Position numbers and translations under genes: made by a program. Shown here in pieces: positions 14,684-24,307 of a stretch of 64,000 nucleotides of DNA. Under the pieces are notes generated by a model. The model saw nothing but the letters and a program-made list of their open reading frames with translations. It made no database searches and was not told the origin of the DNA. Every line of letters starts with the position of its first letter. Position 1 is the first letter of the stretch. Source of the stretch: Frondihabitans sp. 762G35 (GTDB lineage: Bacteria; Actinomycetota; Actinomycetes; Actinomycetales; Microbacteriaceae); the NCBI RefSeq assembly GCF_002074055.1, contig NZ_CP014619.1, positions 2,170,001 through 2,234,000 of the forward strand. Direction: 5' to 3'.

Positions 14684-17664
14684 TACTCGGAGCCGGTCGA
14701 AGCCGAGGCCTTCGAGACCCCCGTCTTGGCGGCGGGAGCCCGACGCGTCGTGGCAGCGGGCTTCTTCGCTGCAGTGGCCTTCTTGGCCGCGGCGGTCTTC
14801 GTGGCCGTGGTCTTGGTGGCGGCGGTCTTGGTGGCGGCGGTCTTCGCGGCCGGCTTCTTCGCGGCCGGCTTCTTGGCGGGAGCCTTCTTCGCGACGGGCT
14901 TCTTGGCGGGCCCCTTCGCGCGCTTGTCGGCCAGCAGCTGGACGGCGCGTTCGAAGTCGACCTCCTCGACGGTCTCGCCGCGCGGGATCGTCGCGTTGGT
15001 CTCGCCGTCGGTCACGTAGGCGCCGAACCGGCCGTCCTTGATCTTGATCGCTTTGCCCGAGACGGGGTCGGCGTCGAACTCCTTGAGGGCGCTCGAGGCA
15101 CGACGAGCACCGTACTTCGGCTGCGCGTAGAGCTCCAGGGCGCCGGCGAGATCGATGTCGAAGATCTGGTCCTCGCTGGTGAGGGACCGGGTGTCGGTGC
15201 CCTTCTTCAGGTAGGGACCGTATCGACCGTTCTGCGCCTGGATCTCGTCGCCCGACTCCGGGTCGAGACCGACGGTGCGCGGGAGGTCGAGGAGCCGGAG
15301 CGCGGTGGCGAGGTCGATCGAGTCGACGTCCATCGACTTGAACAGCGAGGCCGTGCGCTCCTTCGGAAGGGCCTTCTTGGCGGGGGCCTTCTTCGCCGGG
15401 GCCTTCTTCGCCGTGGTCGTCTTCGCAGGAGCCTCGGTGAGGGTGGTCGCGCCGGCGGACGCCGCGGCCGTCTCGAGGACCTCGCCGGTGTCGGCGTTCA
15501 CCTCGAGCTCCTCGATCGTCTCCGGAACCTCGATCGGGCGCTCGGTGACGTAGGGGCCGAAGCGGCCGTCCTTCGCGACGACCTCCTTGCCCGAGTCGGG
15601 GTTGACGCCCAGGACGCGGTCGCCGATGACGGGGGCGTCGATCAGCTCGCGGGCCTTCGCGGGGGTCAGCTCGTCGGGTGCCAGGTCTTCTGGCACGTTG
15701 ACCCGACGCGGGGTCTCCGGGTCGTCTCCGGGCGCCTCCAGGTAGGGGCCGTAGCGCCCGATCCGCAGGGTGAGACCCTCGCCGAGCGGGATCGAGTTGA
15801 TGTCGCGCGCGTCGATCTCGCCGAGGTTGTCGATGACCTTCCGGAGACCGCGGTGGGTCGCGTTGCCGAAATAGAAGCCGTTGAGCCAGTCGACGCGGTC
15901 GGCCTCGCCGCCGGCGATGAGGTCGAGATCGTCCTCCATGCTGGCGGTGAAGTCGTACTCGACGAGGTCGCTGAAGTACTCCTCGAGGAGACGGACGACG
16001 GAGAAGGCGATCCAGTTGGGGACGAGCGCGGTGCCCCGCGGCGTGACGTAGCCGCGGTCGACGATGGTCGACATGATCGCGGCGTAGGTGGAGGGCCGCC
16101 CGATGCCGAGCTCCTCGAGCGTCTTGACGAGGCTCGCCTCGGTGTAGCGCGGGGGCGCGCTCGTGTCGTGACCCTTGGCCTCGACATCGTCGGTGCTGAG
16201 CTTCTGCCCCTCCTTGAGCACGGGCAGCTTGGCCTCCGCGGCCGGTGCGTCTCCGTGGCGCTCCTCGTCTCGGCCCTCCTCGTAGGCGGCGAGGAAGCCG
16301 CGGAAGGTGATGACGGTACCCGTCGCGACGAACTCGGCGAGGGTCCCCTTCGACGAGCCGGGGACGATGCCCTCGACGGCTTCGACGGTGGTCGCGGCGA
16401 CGACGACGGACGCCGTCGAGCCCTTGGCGTCGGCCATCTGCGATGCGACGGTCCGCTTCCAGATGAGGTCGTAGAGCTTCCAGTCGTTGCCTCGGAGGGT
16501 GCCCTCGAGCTGCTGCGGCGTCTTGAAGGTGTCGCCGGACGGGCGGATCGCCTCGTGCGCCTCCTGGGCGTTCTTGCTCTTGCCCGTGTAGAGGCGGGGC
16601 TTCTCGGGGATGGTGTCGGCGCCGTAGAGGCTCGACGCCTGCGATCGCGCCGCGGAGATGGCCTGCTGCGACAGCGCGGGCGAGTCCGTTCGCATGTAGG
16701 TGATGTACCCGTTCTCGTAGAGAGACTGGGCGACGCTCATCGTCTGTCGCGCGGAGAAGCGGAGCTTCCGGGCCGCCTCCTGCTGGAGGGTCGACGTGGT
16801 GAACGGGGCGGCGGGGCGGCGCGTGTAGGGCTTCGACTCCACCGAGCGCACCTCGACGTCGACCTCGGGGAGGTACAGGGCCGTGGCCAGGGCCTGCGCG
16901 GCGGCGGAGTCGAGGGCGATCGCCTCGCCCTTGAGGTTCCCTCGGTCGTCGAAGTCGCGGCCGGAGGCGATCCGGCTCCCGTTGACCCGCACGAGACGGG
17001 AGGAGAACGGCGAGCGCTCGGTCGTCGGTGAGAAGACCGCGGTGAGATCCCAGTACGAGGCCGAGACGAACGCGAGTCGCTCGCGCTCCCGGTCGACGAC
17101 GAGGCGCGTCGCCGCGCTCTGGACCCGGCCGGCCGACAGACCCGGACCGACCTTGCGCCAGAGGACCGGCGAGACCTCGTAGCCGTAGAGGCGGTCGAGG
17201 ATGCGGCGGGTCTCCTGCGCGTCGACGAGAGCGGTGTCGAGCTCGCGGGTGTTCTCCTGGGCCTTCTGGATGGCGTCTTTCGTGATCTCGTGGAAGACCA
17301 TCCGCTTGACGGGGACCTTGGGCTTGAGCTCCTGCAGGAGGTGCCACGCGATGGCCTCGCCCTCGCGGTCCTCATCAGTGGCGAGGTAGAGCTCGTCGGC
17401 GCCCTTGAGAGCGCGCTTCAGGTCGGCGACCGTCTTCTTCTTCGCGTCGGAGACGACGTAGTAGGGCTCGAAGCCGTTCTCGACGTCGACGGAGAACTTG
17501 CCGAGGGAGCCCTTCTTGAGCTCGGCCGGGAGGTTCTTGGGCTCGACGAGGTCGCGGATGTGACCGACCGAGGCCAATACCTCGTAGCCGCTGCCCAGAT
17601 ACTGGCCGATCGTCTTGGCCTTGGCGGGCGACTCGACGATGACCAGTTTCTTCGTGCCTGGCAC
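14683..17664 (-). CDS. topA: DNA topoisomerase I
   Basis: A 993-residue type IA topoisomerase that relaxes negative supercoils. It begins with a TOPRIM domain (KLVIVESPAKAKTIGQYLG, then the acidic TDEDREGEAIAWHL) and has the active-site Tyr323 in YITYMRTDSPALS. Four topoisomerase C-terminal repeats of the form DG-R(F/Y)G-(A/P)Y(V/L) follow. The last 100 residues form a Lys/Ala/Thr-rich basic tail with many AKK and TKT units, typical of actinobacterial TopA and needed for DNA binding and processivity. The GTG start has a strong AAGGAG five bases upstream. Confidence 0.97.
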   Translation of the reverse strand: MPGTKKLVIVESPAKAKTIGQYLGSGYEVLASVGHIRDLVEPKNLPAELKKGSLGKFSVDVENGFEPYYVVSDAKKKTVADLKRALKGADELYLATDEDREGEAIAWHLLQELKPKVPVKRMVFHEITKDAIQKAQENTRELDTALVDAQETRRILDRLYGYEVSPVLWRKVGPGLSAGRVQSAATRLVVDRERERLAFVSASYWDLTAVFSPTTERSPFSSRLVRVNGSRIASGRDFDDRGNLKGEAIALDSAAAQALATALYLPEVDVEVRSVESKPYTRRPAAPFTTSTLQQEAARKLRFSARQTMSVAQSLYENGYITYMRTDSPALSQQAISAARSQASSLYGADTIPEKPRLYTGKSKNAQEAHEAIRPSGDTFKTPQQLEGTLRGNDWKLYDLIWKRTVASQMADAKGSTASVVVAATTVEAVEGIVPGSSKGTLAEFVATGTVITFRGFLAAYEEGRDEERHGDAPAAEAKLPVLKEGQKLSTDDVEAKGHDTSAPPRYTEASLVKTLEELGIGRPSTYAAIMSTIVDRGYVTPRGTALVPNWIAFSVVRLLEEYFSDLVEYDFTASMEDDLDLIAGGEADRVDWLNGFYFGNATHRGLRKVIDNLGEIDARDINSIPLGEGLTLRIGRYGPYLEAPGDDPETPRRVNVPEDLAPDELTPAKARELIDAPVIGDRVLGVNPDSGKEVVAKDGRFGPYVTERPIEVPETIEELEVNADTGEVLETAAASAGATTLTEAPAKTTTAKKAPAKKAPAKKALPKERTASLFKSMDVDSIDLATALRLLDLPRTVGLDPESGDEIQAQNGRYGPYLKKGTDTRSLTSEDQIFDIDLAGALELYAQPKYGARRASSALKEFDADPVSGKAIKIKDGRFGAYVTDGETNATIPRGETVEEVDFERAVQLLADKRAKGPAKKPVAKKAPAKKPAAKKPAAKTAATKTAATKTTATKTAAAKKATAAKKPAATTRRAPAAKTGVSKASASTGSE

Positions 17665-17873
17665 GGGACTCCTTGCGTGGTGATGGAAGAGCTGCCTGCG
17701 AACCGCGCAGACGACTTGGAGACGGAGAATCGACGTCGTGCTCGTGGCACTGCACTCGGTGTTCCGTCTGGTGGGTGCCCGGCGGCCTCATCGCCTCGAC
17801 GATCGGTGGGATCGTGCGGTGCCGGTGCACCCGACAGGCACACCATACACACACCGGCCCCCGGTCCCGCTCC

Positions 17874-18302
17874 TCATTTCTTGGAACCAACACTGCGTCG
17901 CCTCCACTCTTCCTCCGACTGACCGGCCGTCGCAGCGGCGCCGATCCGCACCGCGCCGCGACTCGAGGAGACCCGGATCGTGACCGTGGTGCCCTCGACC
18001 GAACAGGAGTCGAGTCGTGCTCCGTTCGCGCCGACGACGAGGTCGGCGACGACGCACGGAGGGCCGACCGCGAGGCCCGCGGCCGCGTCGGCGGCGCCGA
18101 TCGCCGCGGCGTCGGCGGTGGCACCCAGCCGGTGGCGCTCGGTCAGCAGAGCCGCCGACGCGGCCGCGGAGACGGCGAGCGCCGTCGCGGCCCCGAGGAC
18201 GGCCACCGCGACGAGCGAGGCCGCCCCGCGCTCGTCGCGGAGCGCCGCTGCGGCCGACGCGCGTCTGCTGACCGCGGGTCGACCGCTTGCGGAGGCGCTC
18301 AT
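17874..18302 (-). CDS. TadE/TadG-like pilus-associated protein (Rv3654c-like)
   Basis: A 142-residue protein whose residues 20-60 (DERGAASLVAVAVLGAATAL onward) match the N-terminal helix of TadE/TadG-like minor pilins and end in a low-complexity Ala-rich helix. The ATG at 18302 overlaps the stop of the preceding pilin-like gene (ATGA). It occupies the place of Rv3654c in the mycobacterial Tad cluster, a small helicase-adjacent secreted protein family. The two Cys (in PPCVVAD and DSCSVEG) could form a disulphide once exported. The function is inferred from position and the helix. Confidence 0.7.
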   Translation of the reverse strand: MSASASGRPAVSRRASAAAALRDERGAASLVAVAVLGAATALAVSAAASAALLTERHRLGATADAAAIGAADAAAGLAVGPPCVVADLVVGANGARLDSCSVEGTTVTIRVSSSRGAVRIGAAATAGQSEEEWRRRSVGSKK

Positions 18303-18655
18303 CGACCGCCCTCCGGAGCGCAGCTGCGCGCCACGAGCGGAACCGCCTCGGCGACCGGGCCGAGGGGGACGGACCGCTCGAGGCGCACGCACACGAGTTC
18401 GCCGCGCTCGACCGAGGTCGAGGCGCCGGGGGCCAGGGCACCGACGATCCGCTCCGCGAGGCCGTCGTCTCCCCGACCGAGCGCCCGCGCGGCGATCCCC
18501 GCCGCGTCGGCCAGACGGACGGCCTCCGTCGCGACGCCGAGTGCGGCGACGACCGTCGCCAGGACGACGACGACGACCGGGGCCACCAGGGCGAACTCCA
18601 CGGTCACGGACCCGGACTCGTCGGCCAGGCCTCGCCGGAGACGACGCTCGCTCAC
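18299..18655 (-). CDS. TadE-like minor pilin
   Basis: A 118-residue protein with the TadE signature ESGSVTVEFALVAPVVVVVL (13-32): Glu at +5 after the likely prepilin cleavage site, then a hydrophobic helix. The remainder has two Cys (VCVRL, RSCAPE) that could pair outside the cell. The GTG start at 18655 follows the DUF4244 gene stop by six bases. TadE-like proteins assist assembly of Flp-type pili through the TadA/TadB/TadC machine encoded upstream. Confidence 0.85.
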   Translation of the reverse strand: MSERRLRRGLADESGSVTVEFALVAPVVVVVLATVVAALGVATEAVRLADAAGIAARALGRGDDGLAERIVGALAPGASTSVERGELVCVRLERSVPLGPVAEAVPLVARSCAPEGGR

Positions 18656-18659
18656 GACG

Positions 18660-18929
18660 TCACCCGACCGACAGTGCCTGGCGCACCAGGTCGGTGAGGA
18701 CGCCGCGCACCTCGTCGGACCGGAGGATCGTGACGAGCAGCCCCGCGAACGAGACCGCGGCCATGATGACGATGGCGTACTCGGCTGTCGCCGCTCCCTC
18801 GTCGCCGCGGAGCACCCGGAGAAGAGAGAGCGCCCCCGGCCGACCGGCCCCGCGCGGGGAATCGGCGACGACGCTCGTGCGGATGGGGAAGGGGTAAAGG
18901 GGACGTTTCTGGCGAGGTGACGGTGTCAT
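18660..18929 (-). CDS. DUF4244 Flp-pilin-like protein
   Basis: An 89-residue protein with a basic leader and the sequence DEGAATAEYAIVIMAAVSFA, then LRSDEVRGVLTDLVRQAL, characteristic of DUF4244, the main pilin-like subunit of actinobacterial Tad loci (Rv3656c type). The Gly-Ala site before TAEY is a plausible prepilin-peptidase site, with Glu at +5. Ribosome site GGAG lies close to the ATG. No prepilin peptidase gene is seen in the window, so processing must rely on one encoded elsewhere. Confidence 0.85.
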   Translation of the reverse strand: MTPSPRQKRPLYPFPIRTSVVADSPRGAGRPGALSLLRVLRGDEGAATAEYAIVIMAAVSFAGLLVTILRSDEVRGVLTDLVRQALSVG

Positions 18930-18989
18930 GTCTCCATGCTCGCCGCGGAGCGATTCCCCCTGGACGCGCGGCGACGATCCGTGGAGAAC

Positions 18990-20102
18990 TCACGCCGCAC
19001 CGAAGCCTGTGGAGGAGAGGAGAGCGACGAACAGCGGCACGACCCCCACCAGGAGGAACGCCGGCAGGATGCACACCCCGAGCGGCAGCATCAGGGCGAT
19101 CCCCAGCCGCTCGGCGGCCACGGCGGATCGGGCGCGGGCATCGCGGCGGCACTCGTCGGCCGCGGCTCGCAGGAGCCCCGCCGCAGGAACCCCCGCCCCC
19201 TCCGAGAGGTCGACCAGCGTGTCGATCTCGACGGCGGGGCTCCGCGCGTGAGAGCCGACGCAGAACTCCGACAGCGCACGGTCGACGCGGCTCCTGGCCG
19301 ACGTCCAGGACCCGCCGCCGGAGAGGGCCACCGCGAGGAGCTCGAGGTCGAGCCCCGGAACCGCGTCGGACGGCGTCGCGCGCCGCACCAGACGGGCGTT
19401 CCAGGCCCGGGCCGCCGAGACCAGCCCGCCCGCACCGACCAGGCAGAACCAGCCCACCGGACGTCCGATCAGGACCGCGAGGGTGTCGAAGCCGAGCAGC
19501 AGCCCCATCAGCAGGCCGACGACGGGCAGGGCGAGCACCACGCGAGCGGTCGAGACCGGGCCGCTGAGCGCGACGGCCTGGTCGCGGCGGGACTGCTGAG
19601 CGGCTCGCGCCGCGTCGGCGGTCGCGCGCAGGCACGCCGCGAGGGGCGCCCCCGACTCCTCGGCGACCGACCACGCGGCCGCGACCTGGCGCCACTCCGC
19701 GGCCGTGACGGCGGAGGGGCACGGCACGGCCGCATCCGCCAGCGCCGCATCACCCGGCCCCGCACCGGGCACGCCCGGGGTGGCGACAGCACCCGGAGCC
19801 GCGACCCCGAGGATCCTGCGCGCCCAGGTCGGCGCGGACGACAGGCCCCGGAGCAGTCGCACCACCGGCGACGCGTCCCGCGGCGCCACGGCCTCGGCGT
19901 GCAGAGCGACCTCCACCAGTGCCGGAGCCCCGGGCCGTCCCTCCGCGAGCGCTTCCGCCATCCCGGCGACGACTCTCCTGTCGGAGCCGCTCCGCGTCGC
20001 GCGGGCGAGGTGGGCCCAGGCCGCAGGAGGCGCGACTCCGGCCTCCAGGAGGACGGCGAGTCGGTCGAGCAGCGGGGCGAGACCGCTGCCCGTGGCGATC
20101 AC
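18990..20102 (-). CDS. Tad secretion membrane protein, apparent TadB-TadC fusion
   Basis: A 370-residue type II/IV secretion platform protein. The GTG at 20102 overlaps the tadA stop by two bases. Residues 5-45 and about 165-200 (WSVAEESGAPLAACLRATAD) give a GspF/TadB-like unit followed by two helices (about 215-260). A second unit, AVALSGGGSWTSARSRVDRA then AGVPAAGLLRAAADECRRDA, resembles TadC and ends in two helices (about 330-365). Mycobacteria encode TadB and TadC separately (Rv3658c, Rv3657c); here both lie in one frame without a stop. It would anchor the TadA ATPase and drive pilin assembly. Confidence 0.75.
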   Translation of the reverse strand: MIATGSGLAPLLDRLAVLLEAGVAPPAAWAHLARATRSGSDRRVVAGMAEALAEGRPGAPALVEVALHAEAVAPRDASPVVRLLRGLSSAPTWARRILGVAAPGAVATPGVPGAGPGDAALADAAVPCPSAVTAAEWRQVAAAWSVAEESGAPLAACLRATADAARAAQQSRRDQAVALSGPVSTARVVLALPVVGLLMGLLLGFDTLAVLIGRPVGWFCLVGAGGLVSAARAWNARLVRRATPSDAVPGLDLELLAVALSGGGSWTSARSRVDRALSEFCVGSHARSPAVEIDTLVDLSEGAGVPAAGLLRAAADECRRDARARSAVAAERLGIALMLPLGVCILPAFLLVGVVPLFVALLSSTGFGAA

Positions 20103-21181
20103 GGAAGCTCCGCGACGGTCACGGCGAGTCGCGAGTCGGCGTCGAGCCGGAGCTCGCCGATCGCCGAGACGACGCGACTCTCCGCGCGTCTCTCGAGATG
20201 GACGAGGGCGTCGAAGGCCGTGACCGCCTGGCGCGCGACCGCCTGGGGCGAGAGACCGGCCAGGGCGCCCAGGGCCTCCAACCGGGCGGGGACGGCTTCG
20301 AGCCCGTTGGCGTGGAGGGTTCCCGCGCCGCCGTCGTGGCCGGTGTTGAGCGCGGTCATGAGCTCCCGCAGTTCGGCCCCGCGGCACTCCCCCACGACGA
20401 GGCGGTCCGGGCGCATCCGGAGCGCCTCGCGGACGAGTCGGCCCAGATCGATGCCTCCCGCGCCCTCGAGGTTCGGTTGCCGCGCCTCGAGCGAGACGAC
20501 GTGGGGGTGGTCGATCCGGAGCTCGGCGACGTCCTCCAGCGTGACGATCCGGTCGCGCGGGTCGGCCGTGGCGAGAAGGGCTCCGAGGAGCGTCGTCTTA
20601 CCGCTTCCGCCGGCGCCGGTGAGAAGGAGGTTGGCTCGCGACTCGACCAGTCGCTGGACGGCGGCGCGCGGAACCCTCGCGAACAGTCCCGCGTCGTCGA
20701 GGTCGTCGAGACCGAGGCGGACGACGCTCGGGACGCGGAGGGACAGAAGCGCGCCGCCCCGCGAGACCGGGGGCAGGACAGCGTGCACGCGGATCCCGTC
20801 GGCGAGTCGGACATCCGCGCACGGCGTGGCCTCGTCGACGTGTCTCCCGCCGAGCGCCACGAGCGACACGGCGAGAGCTCGTGCCGAGGTCGGGTCGAGG
20901 TGCAGGGTCCGGATCCGTCGGAGACCCGAACCGCGATCGCACCACACCTCGCCGGACGCGTTGACGAAGACGTCCGTCACGGCGGGGTCCGCGACGAGGG
21001 AGGTCAGGGCTCCGAACTGCGGCGGGATCCTGCGAGGGTCCTGATTCTGTCCCCCGTTCGCAAGGCCTGTACCCCGGACGGAACGGTCCGCCCGGCGTCT
21101 CTCTGCGACGAATCGACCGCCGTGGGACGGGACCGTGCGGGCGGTCGCCTGCGGGGACGGGGAGGGCGTGGGCGTCGTCAT
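20099..21181 (-). CDS. tadA: Tad/Flp pilus assembly ATPase TadA
   Basis: A 360-residue secretion ATPase of the VirB11/CpaF type, expected to form a cytoplasmic hexamer that drives pilus assembly. The P-loop is GAGGSGKTT, followed by TLEDVAELRI (Asp box) and RMRPDRLVVGECRGAE, then TGHDGGAGTLHANG with the conserved His. The ATG at 21181 begins the family-like part after a polar stretch of about 40 residues; no strong ribosome site is visible, so the start could be a little downstream. The septum-site/TadZ gene usually found upstream of tadA in this order is absent; a 6C RNA lies there instead. Confidence 0.9.
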   Translation of the reverse strand: MTTPTPSPSPQATARTVPSHGGRFVAERRRADRSVRGTGLANGGQNQDPRRIPPQFGALTSLVADPAVTDVFVNASGEVWCDRGSGLRRIRTLHLDPTSARALAVSLVALGGRHVDEATPCADVRLADGIRVHAVLPPVSRGGALLSLRVPSVVRLGLDDLDDAGLFARVPRAAVQRLVESRANLLLTGAGGSGKTTLLGALLATADPRDRIVTLEDVAELRIDHPHVVSLEARQPNLEGAGGIDLGRLVREALRMRPDRLVVGECRGAELRELMTALNTGHDGGAGTLHANGLEAVPARLEALGALAGLSPQAVARQAVTAFDALVHLERRAESRVVSAIGELRLDADSRLAVTVAELP

Positions 21182-21334
21182 GCTCGACGGTAGCCAGGAG
21201 TCACCGGCGGTAGACCGTTCTGCACACCCCCGGCCCGCCATCCACGGCGATCCGGGGCCTGTGGAGGACTCGACGGGGCCGGCCACGGTGCCGACCGTCG
21301 CGCGCCCCGAGACCACGCCGGGCGGATCCCGGCC

Positions 21335-21436
21335 GTTAAACGAAGAGGGGCGGCACCGGTTGGGGGGAACAGGTGCCGCCACGGCAGCACTCGATTGGGG
21401 GGAATCGGGCGTGCTGCCAGCCGAACGAATCCGACT
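21335..21436 (-). ncRNA. 6C RNA (actinobacterial small RNA with two C6-loop hairpins)
   Basis: Read on the minus strand there are two consecutive hairpins, each exposing a run of six C. The first (21418-21383) has outer stem GGCAGCAC/GTGCTGCC and inner stem CGATT/AATCG around CCCCCC. The second (21380-21350) has outer stem GGCGGCACC/GGTGCCGCC and inner GTT/AAC around CCCCCC. This is the defining architecture of the actinomycete 6C RNA family, a trans-acting sRNA whose C loops pair with G-rich mRNA sites. A CCCTCTTCGTTT end follows. In mycobacteria the 6C gene also lies by the Tad locus. The 5' and 3' ends given are estimates. Confidence 0.92.
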
Positions 21437-21442
21437 TCGTTG

Positions 21443-21470
21443 AGTGTACCCCAAAACCGGTTGCGCGCAA
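21443..21470 (-). promoter_or_regulatory. promoter of the 6C RNA
   Basis: On the minus strand, -35 TTGCGC (21470-21465) and -10 TACACT (21448-21443) are separated by 16 bases. They lie about 7 bases before the predicted RNA start. The match to the housekeeping sigma consensus is good for a GC-rich genome. Confidence 0.7.
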
Positions 21471-21655
21471 GGACATGCAACGGAGACTTCGAGAGAGTTC
21501 TCGAACGCTCCTCGCGACTCCGTGCGGAAGCCCGCCGGCGAGCACCGGAACGACCCGGGGCCGGGGCGGATCGGTCACCGGAGTAGGGTCGTGCGAGGTA
21601 TCGATCGCGTGCGCCGGAGGCTCGCGCGACAACGCAATGACGCGGAAGGACGACC

Positions 21656-23620
<1,965 letters not shown>

Positions 23621-23624
23621 CGGC

Positions 23625-24098
23625 TCACTCGAACTCGAGGACGAGCTCCACCTCGACGGGCGAGTCCAGCGGCAGCACCGCGACGCCGACGGCGCTGCGG
23701 GCGTGCACGCCGCGGTCGCCGAAGATCTCGCCGAGGACGTTCGACGCCCCGTTGATGACACCGGGCTGCCCCGTGAACGTCGGATCCGAGGCGACGAACC
23801 CGGTCACCTTGACGATGCGCACCACGCGGTCGAGCGAGCCGATCACGCTCTCGGCGGCGGCGAGGGCGTTGAGCGCGGACTGGCGTGCGAGGTCGTGCGC
23901 GGTCTCCGGCGAGACGAGGGCGTCGCCCACCCCGACCTTGCCGGTCGCGGGCAGAACGCCGTCGACGAAGGGCAGCTGCCCCGCCGTGTAGAGGTGCCGC
24001 CCCGTCACGACGGCCGGCACATAGGCGCCCGCAGGAGTCGCGACCTCGGGGAGCGCGAGGCCCAGCTCCGCGAGCCGCTCGCCGATCGTCGAGGCCAT
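23625..24098 (-). CDS. RidA/YjgF-family protein
   Basis: A 157-residue member of the RidA (L-PSP) superfamily, whose best known members hydrolyse reactive enamine/imine intermediates. It is of the longer YjgH/Rv3678c-like subtype: AGAYVPAVVTGRHLYTAGQLPFVDG near residue 20 and a central block AHDLARQSALNALAAAESVIG. The canonical catalytic Arg region near the end reads GVHARSAVGVAVLPL. It shares the TGATG junction with the small DUF4177 gene upstream and converges with acs, four bases away. Confidence 0.85.
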   Translation of the reverse strand: MASTIGERLAELGLALPEVATPAGAYVPAVVTGRHLYTAGQLPFVDGVLPATGKVGVGDALVSPETAHDLARQSALNALAAAESVIGSLDRVVRIVKVTGFVASDPTFTGQPGVINGASNVLGEIFGDRGVHARSAVGVAVLPLDSPVEVELVLEFE

Positions 24099-24256
24099 CA
24101 GGCGCTCTGCACGGGGCGCTTGAGGTAGGCGACGAGGCCGCCCTCGGGGGTCTGCAGCACCTGCACGAGCTCCCAGCCCTCCGACCCGAAGTTGTTCAGG
24201 ATGGCGGTCGTGTTGTGCACGATCAGGGGTGCGGTGAAGTACTCCCAGAGGACCAT
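24098..24256 (-). CDS. small DUF4177-like protein
   Basis: A 52-residue gene starting at ATG 24256 and ending in TGA that overlaps the ridA ATG (TGATG). The predicted protein begins MVLWEYFTAPLIVHNT and contains SEGWELVQV, the signature of DUF4177-type small proteins (W-E-Y ... G-W-E-L-V). High GC at third codon positions and the coupled stop/start support it being real. The family has no established function; its pairing with a RidA protein is conserved in actinobacteria, suggesting they act together. Confidence 0.8.
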   Translation of the reverse strand: MVLWEYFTAPLIVHNTTAILNNFGSEGWELVQVLQTPEGGLVAYLKRPVQSA

Positions 24257-24307
24257 ATTCGGTGTCCATTCAGTCAGTTGCCGTTATCGATCACTTACCC
24301 TGATCCT

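Larger units (their letters stand above)
21182..21655. other. intergenic interval between tadA and acs
   Basis: 474 bases between divergent tadA and acs, without a protein-coding gene. It contains the 6C RNA and its promoter on the minus strand; the remainder (21471-21655) should hold the acs promoter. A TAGGGT -10-like hexamer near 21592 and a GAAGGA ribosome site before acs are visible. Confidence 0.7.

Noticed and set aside
14684-17347. Long alternative frame joining tmk to sequence within topA
   Set aside because: Only the last 211 residues are protein-like (thymidylate kinase); the rest is Arg/His/Gly-rich shadow of topA.
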